Origin: an uncultured Draconibacterium sp.
GTDB taxonomy: Bacteria > Bacteroidota > Bacteroidia > Bacteroidales > Prolixibacteraceae
NCBI GenBank assembly: GCA_947492175.1
Contig: CANLMQ010000007.1
Location: forward strand, 124,001-188,000
Length of the DNA: 64,000 bases
Reading direction: 5' to 3'
The notes beneath the pieces were generated by a model that did no database searches, was not told the origin of the DNA, and was given only the letters and a program-made list of their open reading frames with translations. Position 1 is the stretch's first letter; the number at the start of each line of letters is the position of its first letter. The translations under genes were made by a program, and so were the position numbers. Shown here piece by piece: positions 9,228 through 17,668 of the stretch.

Positions 9228-10921
9228 TCTGAAAGTGATTGAAGAATTTCTCGTCGTTTCTTTCTGAATTCGCCAATATTAATATCGTAATGTTCGAAGC
9301 CATAAACAGTAGTTCCCACCAATTCTTTTGCTTTTTCAGGGAATCTTTCTTTGTATATTTTTAGCAATTCATAATCCACAATCCCATCGCGCATGGCTTC
9401 CAAACGAATGGATGGATAAATAGCTTTATAGGCCGGGTAAGAGATCCAGCAATCGCCACCAGGCAATATATTACCGGAAGAAACAATCATTCCGGAAACA
9501 TCGTCGTACGGATTTTCAGCTGTAACTATGCCTGAATTGGAACCCCAAAAATTAAACCCCCAATGTAAATATCCGGGAATATTGTATTTGAAATTTACCC
9601 AATGTAAAAGGCGCGTTTTTATTAATGGTTGCTCAACAAATCGATTTGCCCACTCCCCTTTTGGCGATAAACAAGTGTAGTACCATGCTTCATCTCCCTT
9701 GTGCTGACGATCCGTATAGAAATCCATTCCACTTTTAAGAAAGTTCATTTGAGGCACCCATATATCTACCATATTTTCCAACTGGTGCGTATGACAAGCT
9801 TCAATCACTTTCAATTCAGGGACTAATGTCTTTAAAAACTTAGAAATTTTGATGTACGATTCAACATTGGCATCAATAGGTTCGTCGGCTATGTGTTGAA
9901 TATATTGTCCCCCCCATCCATTGGTTTTGATATTTTCAACAAAGGCGGGTAGAAATGCTTTGTAAAAATCCTTTGTTCTGGGATTATTGAGAGCAAGCAA
10001 TTCTTTATCAGCGTTATCTTCCGCCAAAACAGGCACATACAACCCAAACGGGCTCGACCAACCGCCATCAATTCGACTTCCTAAATGTCCTCCTTCCAAT
10101 CGACCAATTACACCTTCTTCAATAAACAATTCAACCATTTTGTTGAAATTGGTAAAATCGAACGACCACTTATTATCTTCGAATGAAAATTCGGTGTGGT
10201 CGAATGGAGAAATCATAGCTACATTTTGTCTGTATTCTGCCAGCTTTTTTGCAATTACCCTAGATAATTCCCAATATAAATCGCTGTGCTTTTCAACCGG
10301 TTCGTTATTGTTTAAATAATGTAAACGGTCGAGAAAAAACCAGTTGGTAACCCAAAGTGAAGTATTATCTATTACTGGCTTGAATACTTCAATCTCAAAA
10401 TATTTTGTCTTTGAGACTGTTTTTCCGCCTACCTCATATATAATTTCAACAGCCCCCTTATATAAACCCGTTTCGCAATCTGTAGGAATTTTAACTGAAA
10501 CCCAAAGCGGTTGAGCAGTTCCAAATGGGACATCGCGACTCTCCTCATACATAATCGGGTCGGGGAAGTAGCCAGACATTGGTTTGAAGGCATCTTTAGA
10601 CGGTTCAGGATTTGCTCTGCCCACTTTCACAAAACCTACAAAACCGGTTTTAATCTCATCTAATCTTGAATTTGCACATGTGGGTTCCTTTACTTTTATT
10701 CTAAGATTTTTAATGTTGGAATTTGAACGTACTACAAACTGGAATGAAGCATGTTCACCACGAGCAACATCTACATGTGCATCAAACGGAGTAAAATAAC
10801 TGCTTTCGGGAAATACTTTTTCAAGCGAATCAACTGCTTCCAGCTGTACCGATTCATTATTATTACATCCATAAAAAAAAACTATTATAAGTATTAGTAA
10901 ATTATTTAAATAGGTTTTCAT
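9224..10921 (-). CDS. GH123-like (DUF4091) glycoside hydrolase lipoprotein
   Basis: Translation probably starts at the ATG at 10921, where a lipoprotein signal peptide begins (MKTYLNNLLILIIVFFYGC); an ATG 27 bases upstream gives an odd extension. A beta-sandwich region (about residues 30 to 190) precedes a TIM-barrel domain of the DUF4091/GH123 type. This carries an Asp-Glu pair in HIADEP (near residues 346/347) and the C-terminal block HWGFNFWG and SIRLEAMRDGIVDYELL. GH123 enzymes are beta-N-acetylgalactosaminidases using substrate-assisted catalysis through an adjacent Asp-Glu. The substrate here is not proven, because many DUF4091 proteins are uncharacterised. It is the last gene of the TonB/ABC/propeller block, 42 bases after the previous stop. 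Confidence 0.8.
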   Translation of the reverse strand: MKTYLNNLLILIIVFFYGCNNNESVQLEAVDSLEKVFPESSYFTPFDAHVDVARGEHASFQFVVRSNSNIKNLRIKVKEPTCANSRLDEIKTGFVGFVKVGRANPEPSKDAFKPMSGYFPDPIMYEESRDVPFGTAQPLWVSVKIPTDCETGLYKGAVEIIYEVGGKTVSKTKYFEIEVFKPVIDNTSLWVTNWFFLDRLHYLNNNEPVEKHSDLYWELSRVIAKKLAEYRQNVAMISPFDHTEFSFEDNKWSFDFTNFNKMVELFIEEGVIGRLEGGHLGSRIDGGWSSPFGLYVPVLAEDNADKELLALNNPRTKDFYKAFLPAFVENIKTNGWGGQYIQHIADEPIDANVESYIKISKFLKTLVPELKVIEACHTHQLENMVDIWVPQMNFLKSGMDFYTDRQHKGDEAWYYTCLSPKGEWANRFVEQPLIKTRLLHWVNFKYNIPGYLHWGFNFWGSNSGIVTAENPYDDVSGMIVSSGNILPGGDCWISYPAYKAIYPSIRLEAMRDGIVDYELLKIYKERFPEKAKELVGTTVYGFEHYDINIGEFRKKRREILQSLSE

Positions 10922-10963
10922 TGTTTTTTCTTTATTTATATAGGTCAATTAAACTCTAAAAAT

Positions 10964-12058
10964 TTATTTTTGTTTTCTTAATAATATGCTTCCTGCCACC
11001 CCAAATATTATTACCAAAACGAAAATAATAGTATAAATTAGCATTTTCCCTGTTTTGTTTTGGATGTCTTGTGCTTCAACTACTTTTTTTACAGTGAGAG
11101 TATTTCCCCAAACTGCATCCAAGTCTATTGTTTCCGGAGCAAAAGCCACGCTTCCTGTAGCATCCTCTAATGATTCTTTTGCCAAGATACGACTCATTTC
11201 AGCTAAAATCATTGGATTGTCTACGTCGACATCAACTACCTTTGCGAGGTATTCTCTTAATACTTTATCCCACAATAGTGGTATTTGATTGCCAAGCATC
11301 CATTTTTTATCAAGTCCACATTCGCAATCGGCACCAATCATCGACATATATTTATACAAACCTCCATCCATTACCTGTGTGTAATTAAGAGCTTCTCCCA
11401 TAATCCTGCCCCGGCCATACAACACAAAAGCAATTGGCTCTTCTGGTTGTGTTTCAACTCCAAGGCTCCATAGCAATAGACTTTCTTCCAGGAAATCATT
11501 GGATGAAACTTTCATTGCGACAGGACCATGTTTTACTAATTTGGGCATAGAAGGTATAATATTCTCGATGTCAGCACACTCTTGTTCAACCTTTTTAGCA
11601 AAGATTTCATTAAGAGTGGCATCTTTCCCCTGTATCCAGAAAACCACCGCAAAAACATCGGGATACTGCCTTCTCATCCTCTCACGCAAGAAAGAGTTTA
11701 TCACTCGCGAATAATTATGGGAAAAATCAGAATCTTTCAAAACAAATACCCTTCGATTGGGCGAAACTAAAACGGTTGCCGGAAATGAAAGTCGTTTATC
11801 TTTTGCTGCAACTACAACAGGATGCTCACTATCATTTTCAGGATGAAGTATTTCGAGCCGAATGTTACAATCTTTATTTTGCTGATGATATTTTTGCCAA
11901 TATTCATCCTTCGGGTTAGCATGAGCATCGATTACCGCAAGCGTATAAATGTCCTGCGAAAGAATAGAAAAACCAATCTCACGGACTGTAAAACGACAAG
12001 CTGTTGCGTTCAGTCCAAAAACAATTAAAAATAATAGTATCAGTTTGTATTTTGTCAT
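10964..12058 (-). CDS. Membrane-anchored protein of unknown function with CxCG motif
   Basis: The protein has 364 residues with a signal peptide (residues 1 to about 20) ending at ACRFTVREIGF, and one C-terminal membrane helix (about 336 to 357, MLIYTIIFVLVIIFGVAG) followed by a basic tail. It would sit on the periplasmic face of the inner membrane. Two alpha/beta stretches could be thioredoxin-like: FPATVLVSPNRRVFVL resembles the cis-Pro strand of that fold, and VFAVVFWIQGKDATLNEIF opens the second. Near residue 245 is GADCECGLDKKWMLG, a paired-Cys motif that could bind metal or be redox active. I do not recognise a named family. It is tightly linked to the propeller lipoprotein upstream (21-base gap), so a shared role is likely. 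Confidence 0.75.
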   Translation of the reverse strand: MTKYKLILLFLIVFGLNATACRFTVREIGFSILSQDIYTLAVIDAHANPKDEYWQKYHQQNKDCNIRLEILHPENDSEHPVVVAAKDKRLSFPATVLVSPNRRVFVLKDSDFSHNYSRVINSFLRERMRRQYPDVFAVVFWIQGKDATLNEIFAKKVEQECADIENIIPSMPKLVKHGPVAMKVSSNDFLEESLLLWSLGVETQPEEPIAFVLYGRGRIMGEALNYTQVMDGGLYKYMSMIGADCECGLDKKWMLGNQIPLLWDKVLREYLAKVVDVDVDNPMILAEMSRILAKESLEDATGSVAFAPETIDLDAVWGNTLTVKKVVEAQDIQNKTGKMLIYTIIFVLVIIFGVAGSILLRKQK

Positions 12059-12079
12059 CCTGTTTTCGTTGTACGTAAA

Positions 12080-15000
12080 CTATTTATCTGCAATCATTTC
12101 CTCCTTCTCCACTTTCGTAAACCGTTGTCTCCGCTCAAACTTCCGTTCTTTGCCAGCCTTTTGAATATATACAGCAGCCTTTACTTCTACCGTATCTTCG
12201 AGAAGAAATGGTTCGGTATATTTTGTGGAATTCTTATTCGGTTCGCTGCCATCGATGGTATAATAAAGATCTCCTTTAACACCAGGTTTTAGGATAAGCT
12301 CAATTCGGGTTGAGTTAAAAAATTCATCAAAATTACATTCGTGTGTATATTCACCCCATGTTTCCTTTTTATAATCGCGGGTTGAAGTTTCGCCAAGATT
12401 CTTAATGGTAATCGGGGCACGAGAAATTGGAGCCATTACCATCGATGTCTCCAACCAGTTGCCGCAGCTACAGCCACCACCAGCTTCCGGGGACAAAACC
12501 ATCCCTTCAGCAGGGATTGTACTTAACCAGCAGTCGGGACGCAAACGGTTCCATTTCGAAAAATTACGGGTATCGAAATTAAATTGAGTTACACTTCCTC
12601 CACGGTAAAATACCGACTGTTCAGTTAATGCATAGTGCGCGCAACCATGCCCAACTTTTGGAACATTATAACTAATTTGCTCACCAGTTTCCACATTAAA
12701 CAAATAAGGTTTCAACATTAAACGATTTCCCACTATGGCCGGCTTCGACATATGTGCTCCATGGTCGCCATGAAACCAGTCGCGTTTAGCCTTCCAAAGC
12801 TGTTTCCCACTTTTGGCATCAAATACCTGAATATCGTAAACACTTGCCTGCGACGAAGAAATTACCAGTTTATTACTGCCGCCTGCCATATAATAGGCCG
12901 TTTTTCCTGCCAGTGTCTTTACACGTGTTTCCCATTGCTTTTCGCCTGTATTTACATCGAGGCTAACAAGCCACGTATTTTTATAAATATCGTCACCACC
13001 GTGTCCGGTTTGTAAACTTTCTGCACTAACCGAACGGCTCTCAACAAAAGCAATGGAGTTGTTCTGAACCACTATTGTTGGATTAATCAAAGCTCCTTTA
13101 GGAATATATTCCCATTTTTTTACTACTCCCTCTTTATTGAAAGCAAACAATTTCGAGCTCAACACTTTATATACCAGTGGTCCCTCCTTTGCATCGTACC
13201 ATCCGGCTCCTCCGTAGTAATTCATAAAATGTGAACCTTTTACAGTAGAACTTCCTATAATCATATCATCAAGCACCCCTATATAGCCCCAGTCTTTTTC
13301 ACCTTGGTCAAAACTTTTAATAGGGACAACTTTGGTTACATCACCACTTAAATTATTCACTTTATGAAGTTTATCTGCAATTGCCATATACAGAAAATCT
13401 TCATCGGCAGCCCAGTTTGAGCAATCGCGAAGTACATTCATCCTTTTCAAACCAGGAAAATCTTTAGCCCAATATATTGTACCGTTGTACACGTTTAAAC
13501 CAATAACACGTTCGTTCCCCTGCACATAAAGTCTTCCGTTAACTGCCAGGGGAGAAGGTTTTCGCCCGCTCCGGTCGGTTTGGAAACGTGGTCCCGGACG
13601 CCCCATCCACTGAATTTCAAAATCGTTGGTTGATGTTGAGCCCCACAAACTTTCACCGCCAAACGAACTGTTCTCAATACTTCCATATTGGTGTGTCCAG
13701 CTTCCGGAATTCTCAATCGGGTCTTTTGTAAGTAACAAAGTATTATCTCCATACTTTTCAACCTGTACCTGCCAATCAAGCATCGAGTTTTTCAACCACT
13801 CTTTTGCATCGGTAACTCCGTTAACTAAGGCAATCCTTTTGGGGGAAATCAAACGAATAATTTCATCCGCATCAAAATCACTTCCTTTATTCACCCATAC
13901 CAGATCAGCAATTTCTGAAATAACAGGAAGTTCTTTGTAGCTATCTACCTTTAATGCTGAAATCTTTCTTCCATATAAACCTTTATCCTGAAGTGTTTCG
14001 ATAAATTTATCGGCTTCACTGCGGGATTTTTCAATGTTAATCACATTCAGATCCGTTTGCGCTGCAATTTCAAATGCCGATTGGTCTGATTCTTCTCCCA
14101 TAACAAAACAAATTCCACCTCCAAAATCCGTTTTATCCATAAATGATTTTACAGCATTTTGATAAGCTTTACTGCGTGGGAACTTCCCTTCAACTTTTGC
14201 TTCTGCGTTAAAATTAAAGAAGTTATCATATTCATACTTTGCCATTTTGCCGTTTTCCGACTCAATTTTATAGGCATAACTGAATCCCTTCCGAACGGGT
14301 AAAATAAAATGATGTTTCCAGCTTTTTTCAGAAGCCTCAACCGAATACACAAAATCTTCGGTTTGCCATTCCACTTTAGGCTGGAGTTTTGTTTCAGTTT
14401 CAAATTTCAATAGTACCGAATCTTCAGAAAGTGCATGGATAAACGGCCCGGCTTTCAATTGCAATACGGGATATTCTTCGGGATTTGTACGTTTTTCTTC
14501 GGGGGCCACATCAATTCCGGCTTCTTTATCGTAATTATCTGTAAAAGTCTCGCTTGCGTCCTTTCCCTCTTTAAAGCAGTATATATTCCCCTCATTGGTT
14601 GAAGCAAAAAGGGCATTATTGGCAAACGAGAGTGCATAAACGGTCCCGTCAACCTGTCCTTCCCAAAGTGGCAAACCATTTTTTGTATTTATTCCGTACA
14701 CCTTATCAGTGCCACCGGCAAACAAAACATCGCCCGCCATAATTATACGATGAGCTTTATAATTTCTTCTTAACCAAAGTAATTTTTTTGATTTACGATG
14801 ATAAGCAGCTACACTTGTTTCGTTAAGCACATAACTGGTATCTCCTTTTACAACCATCTCTTTTCCATCTTTGAAGGTCATAAACTCGGGCTGTTTCTCA
14901 ATAGGTACTTCCACAATACTTTTATATCGCGATGTGTGTCCGTGAACAATATTCCGGTCTGGCGTAACCAGTACAAAACATCCTCCGGTACCTGCCAGTT

Positions 15001-15844
15001 GTCCTTTTTTCTCCCCGGTATTTTTATCCAGAAACACCGGAGAAATACGTCCCTGAGGTTGTATCAACATGGTTCCGGTTGATGCCATGGCTCCTTCCAG
15101 GGTCATATTCATATCATTATATTCCTTCACATAGGTTCCGGGGATGTCGGTTTTTCCGGTTTCAATATTAATCGCACAAACAAAGGATTTCTTCCAGGGT
15201 AACATTGATGCTCCGAAGTAAGCAATTCCATCTTCGATTAAAACTCCGGTGCGAATAGGCCAAAAAGAAATTAAGCGACCATTATTAAGCACCTTCTGAT
15301 AATCCTCAGGCGATGGACAGTAGCGCCATTTTAACCGTCCTTTTACTGCATCTATACAATATAAATATCCGTCATCGGAACCAAAGTACAGGTTCCCTTT
15401 GTGATAAGTTGGAGCCACACGTATAGGGCCACCGGTTGTAAAGTGCCACTTTTCTTTTCCGGTTTTAGCACTCAGGCAATGTAGTGCGTCATCGGCCGAG
15501 GAACCGTAAAACAGATAGTCGCCTACAACAATTGGATAATAAGCCAGATCATAATCGCGCATTGAAGGAAGTGGGCCACTTTTGGCGTAAGTGTCTTCTT
15601 TTGCCGGACCATACCAGGCCGGTTTTGGAGCCTGTGGGGCTTGGTAAACCCAGGCTTCACTTTGTGTTTGCAGATTTAGCGTTGTTTCCGTTTCGGCACT
15701 TCGCAAATTGTCCTTTTTAAATTGAGGCCAGTCGGCATCTGTAATTTCAGGAGCCTTGCTTACGCACGAGGCAATTGTAAAGGCAGCAATTGTTAGAGTA
15801 AAAATATTTCTTAGTTGTATTTTGGTTAATGATGGTTGACTCAT
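12080..15844 (-). CDS. Giant PQQ-like double beta-propeller lipoprotein with methyltransferase-like insert
   Basis: The protein has 1254 residues. A signal peptide ends in a lipobox (FTIASC), so it is a lipoprotein. Residues about 40 to 440 are PQQ-like (BamB-type) propeller blades, with repeats such as LHCLSAKTGKEKWHFTTGG and LYCIDAVKGRLKWRY. A Rossmann-like segment at about 570 to 690 (GGICFVMGEESDQSAFEIA, ADLVWVNKGSDFDADEIIR) resembles a SAM-methyltransferase fold. A second propeller covers about 720 to 1150. At the end, residues about 1165 to 1245 form a chitobiase-C-terminal-like domain (DLYYTIDGSEPNKNSTKYTE). Real PQQ binding is not implied by the repeat. Its ATG is one base after the ABC ATPase stop, so translation is coupled. 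No enzyme activity can be assigned. Confidence 0.85.
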   Translation of the reverse strand: MSQPSLTKIQLRNIFTLTIAAFTIASCVSKAPEITDADWPQFKKDNLRSAETETTLNLQTQSEAWVYQAPQAPKPAWYGPAKEDTYAKSGPLPSMRDYDLAYYPIVVGDYLFYGSSADDALHCLSAKTGKEKWHFTTGGPIRVAPTYHKGNLYFGSDDGYLYCIDAVKGRLKWRYCPSPEDYQKVLNNGRLISFWPIRTGVLIEDGIAYFGASMLPWKKSFVCAINIETGKTDIPGTYVKEYNDMNMTLEGAMASTGTMLIQPQGRISPVFLDKNTGEKKGQLAGTGGCFVLVTPDRNIVHGHTSRYKSIVEVPIEKQPEFMTFKDGKEMVVKGDTSYVLNETSVAAYHRKSKKLLWLRRNYKAHRIIMAGDVLFAGGTDKVYGINTKNGLPLWEGQVDGTVYALSFANNALFASTNEGNIYCFKEGKDASETFTDNYDKEAGIDVAPEEKRTNPEEYPVLQLKAGPFIHALSEDSVLLKFETETKLQPKVEWQTEDFVYSVEASEKSWKHHFILPVRKGFSYAYKIESENGKMAKYEYDNFFNFNAEAKVEGKFPRSKAYQNAVKSFMDKTDFGGGICFVMGEESDQSAFEIAAQTDLNVINIEKSRSEADKFIETLQDKGLYGRKISALKVDSYKELPVISEIADLVWVNKGSDFDADEIIRLISPKRIALVNGVTDAKEWLKNSMLDWQVQVEKYGDNTLLLTKDPIENSGSWTHQYGSIENSSFGGESLWGSTSTNDFEIQWMGRPGPRFQTDRSGRKPSPLAVNGRLYVQGNERVIGLNVYNGTIYWAKDFPGLKRMNVLRDCSNWAADEDFLYMAIADKLHKVNNLSGDVTKVVPIKSFDQGEKDWGYIGVLDDMIIGSSTVKGSHFMNYYGGAGWYDAKEGPLVYKVLSSKLFAFNKEGVVKKWEYIPKGALINPTIVVQNNSIAFVESRSVSAESLQTGHGGDDIYKNTWLVSLDVNTGEKQWETRVKTLAGKTAYYMAGGSNKLVISSSQASVYDIQVFDAKSGKQLWKAKRDWFHGDHGAHMSKPAIVGNRLMLKPYLFNVETGEQISYNVPKVGHGCAHYALTEQSVFYRGGSVTQFNFDTRNFSKWNRLRPDCWLSTIPAEGMVLSPEAGGGCSCGNWLETSMVMAPISRAPITIKNLGETSTRDYKKETWGEYTHECNFDEFFNSTRIELILKPGVKGDLYYTIDGSEPNKNSTKYTEPFLLEDTVEVKAAVYIQKAGKERKFERRQRFTKVEKEEMIADK

Positions 15845-15845
15845 C

Positions 15846-16517
15846 TTAGTTATTTTGGTTTATTTCTATAATCTTTCCGTTATTCATTGTTACGGTTATA
15901 TCAGCCAGAGCATCGGCCTCGTTTCCGTGCGAAACCATTACTACCGTACCTCCCTTTTTCCTGAATTGTTCCAAATGCTTCAGAACTTCTTTGGTATTTC
16001 CAGGATCAAGGTTACCGGTTGGTTCATCGGCTAAAATTACTTTAGGCTGTATAATAAAAGCACGAGCCAGAGCAACACGCTGCTTCTCTCCTATCGAAAG
16101 TTCCGATGGTTTATGCAAAAGGCGGTGATCGATATGAAGCTCTTTGGCTATTTCAAGAGCCTGTTCTTTTGTTATGTTTTTATTTCCGGCCTTTTCGGGC
16201 AAAAGAATATTTTCCAGAACCGTTAAGTAAGGCACCAGATAATACGACTGAAATACAAAACCTAGCTGCGACGACAAAAAGGCCGTTCTCTCTTTTTCTG
16301 AATGACGAAAAGGTTTCTTTCCCATCACTTCGAGTTCGCCCGATGATGGTTTTAACATTCCGCCGATGGTAAAAAGTAAGGTCGATTTTCCACATCCACT
16401 GGGGCCTTTTATTAATACAAACCGGTTTTGAGGAATATGCAGGTTAATCTCGTTCAAAGCAAGTACATCTGTCTTTTTCGAACGGTATATTTTTGTTATT
16501 TCTTTTAAATCAATCAT
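15846..16517 (-). CDS. ABC transporter ATP-binding protein, LolD/MacB type
   Basis: The protein has 223 residues and is a complete nucleotide-binding domain. Walker A is GPSGCGKST (residues 38-46), the signature is LSIGEKQRVALAR, Walker B is VILADEPTGNLD, and the H-loop is VVMVSHG. The spacing and the ADEPTGNLD form place it in the LolD/MacB/FtsE group, which partners FtsX-like permeases and powers mechanical work rather than substrate passage through a channel. It follows the permease gene by 5 bases and precedes the propeller lipoprotein by 1 base. It should work with the permease at 16523 as a dimer of each. Confidence 0.93.
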   Translation of the reverse strand: MIDLKEITKIYRSKKTDVLALNEINLHIPQNRFVLIKGPSGCGKSTLLFTIGGMLKPSSGELEVMGKKPFRHSEKERTAFLSSQLGFVFQSYYLVPYLTVLENILLPEKAGNKNITKEQALEIAKELHIDHRLLHKPSELSIGEKQRVALARAFIIQPKVILADEPTGNLDPGNTKEVLKHLEQFRKKGGTVVMVSHGNEADALADITVTMNNGKIIEINQNN

Positions 16518-16522
16518 TGAAA

Positions 16523-17659
16523 TCAGTCTTGTTTTAGCACTTCTGCAGGTTCTTGTTTCACGGCCAGCACTATGGGAATAAATGCAGCTAAAGCCGCAAA
16601 GAATGGGGCTACTAATATCGCTTTGTAAAGTAAAGAGTAAACCGGTTTTACTGCTTTTGCTGTTACTTTAAACACCTCGGGACCGTATTGCATGCCCAGC
16701 CATGTTGCCAGAAAAAAGCCTAAAATAGCCCCAAGTATCCCGGTTAGCAAAGCACGCGCAAAAAACAAACGTGCTATTTTCCAGCTGTTAAAACCAGTGG
16801 CACGTAGGGTTCCAATTTCGGTTCTTCGCTGCAAAACATTTATCATCGAGAACGTACCAACCCACAACAAACAAGCTATGAGTATTATCGGTAGCAATAC
16901 TGCAAAATAGTTGTCCATCATTTTACGCTGGCGTTCGCGGGCAACAGCAATGGTACGGTTCATAATTACTTTCGAATTAGGAAGTACAGCTTCTAATTGT
17001 TCGCGCAAAGCATCCAAAGGATCATCGCCCTCGGTTGAGCACAAACAATTAAGTGCCATAATTTCGTTAATCCGGCCTTCCATTTTCAGGAGTTGCTGCA
17101 ATTCCTTCAAATCAAAATAAATGCGTATATCGTCGCCCGATCCCGTTTCTGCGAGGGTGCGTTCAACCTTAAATTGTTTCCCAAGTACATCTATTTGCTG
17201 CCCTTCCTGTATGTTTAAATCTTTGGCCAATTCGTACCCCACATAGGCTGTGCCAGCCTTAACGGCAAAAATCATTTTCGATTTTTTTGTTCCTTTGGGC
17301 TCCAGTTCATCAGGCGATATTCCGGTTAATACTGCTTCTTTATCTTGCCACACAATATTCCGGTGAAGTGTGGCCGTTAAATGGGCATAAAAAATCGATT
17401 TTGTATCTACCAGGCGTTTCACATACTCTTCGGGCATGGTTAGGTTGGAATATCCATCCACCCAAAAATTATTCATATTGGTATTTTCAGGGATAATTTT
17501 CAGGTTAAACCCCATGTCACGGGTTAGGCGACGGGTTTCGTTCTGCGAGGCAGCAGTCATCATAAAAAACATTACCACAATAGCTACTGCGGCTACCATA
17601 CCAACTAATCCCAGCAGGAAATTCGTTTTTCGGTAATTTATTTCTTTTAGAAAAAGCAT
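16523..17659 (-). CDS. ABC transporter permease, FtsX/MacB fold
   Basis: The protein has 378 residues with four predicted membrane helices: one near the N-terminus (about 13 to 35, LLGLVGMVAAVAIVVMFFM) and three after a large periplasmic region (about 255-280, 305-330, 345-370). This is the MacB/LolC topology with a periplasmic core domain (about 40 to 245). The FtsX segment includes MINVLQRRTEIGTLRATGF, the conserved coupling region. Family members extract lipoproteins, export peptides or macrolides, or transmit signals. Next to a lipoprotein with a huge propeller and a TonB receptor, lipoprotein handling or trans-envelope transport are both possible. A Cys pair (LNCLCS, near residue 205) in the periplasmic domain is unusual. 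Confidence 0.9.
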   Translation of the reverse strand: MLFLKEINYRKTNFLLGLVGMVAAVAIVVMFFMMTAASQNETRRLTRDMGFNLKIIPENTNMNNFWVDGYSNLTMPEEYVKRLVDTKSIFYAHLTATLHRNIVWQDKEAVLTGISPDELEPKGTKKSKMIFAVKAGTAYVGYELAKDLNIQEGQQIDVLGKQFKVERTLAETGSGDDIRIYFDLKELQQLLKMEGRINEIMALNCLCSTEGDDPLDALREQLEAVLPNSKVIMNRTIAVARERQRKMMDNYFAVLLPIILIACLLWVGTFSMINVLQRRTEIGTLRATGFNSWKIARLFFARALLTGILGAILGFFLATWLGMQYGPEVFKVTAKAVKPVYSLLYKAILVAPFFAALAAFIPIVLAVKQEPAEVLKQD

Positions 17660-17668
17660 TCTTTTTAT

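Noticed and set aside
12080..15844. PQQ-dependent dehydrogenase
   Set aside because: The blades are BamB-like repeats and no quinoprotein active-site Asp/Cys-Cys motif was seen; the middle domain does not fit a dehydrogenase.
16523..17659. Classical importer permease for the TonB ligand
   Set aside because: The topology is FtsX/MacB with one helix, a big periplasmic domain and three helices, not a BtuC/FhuB-type importer.
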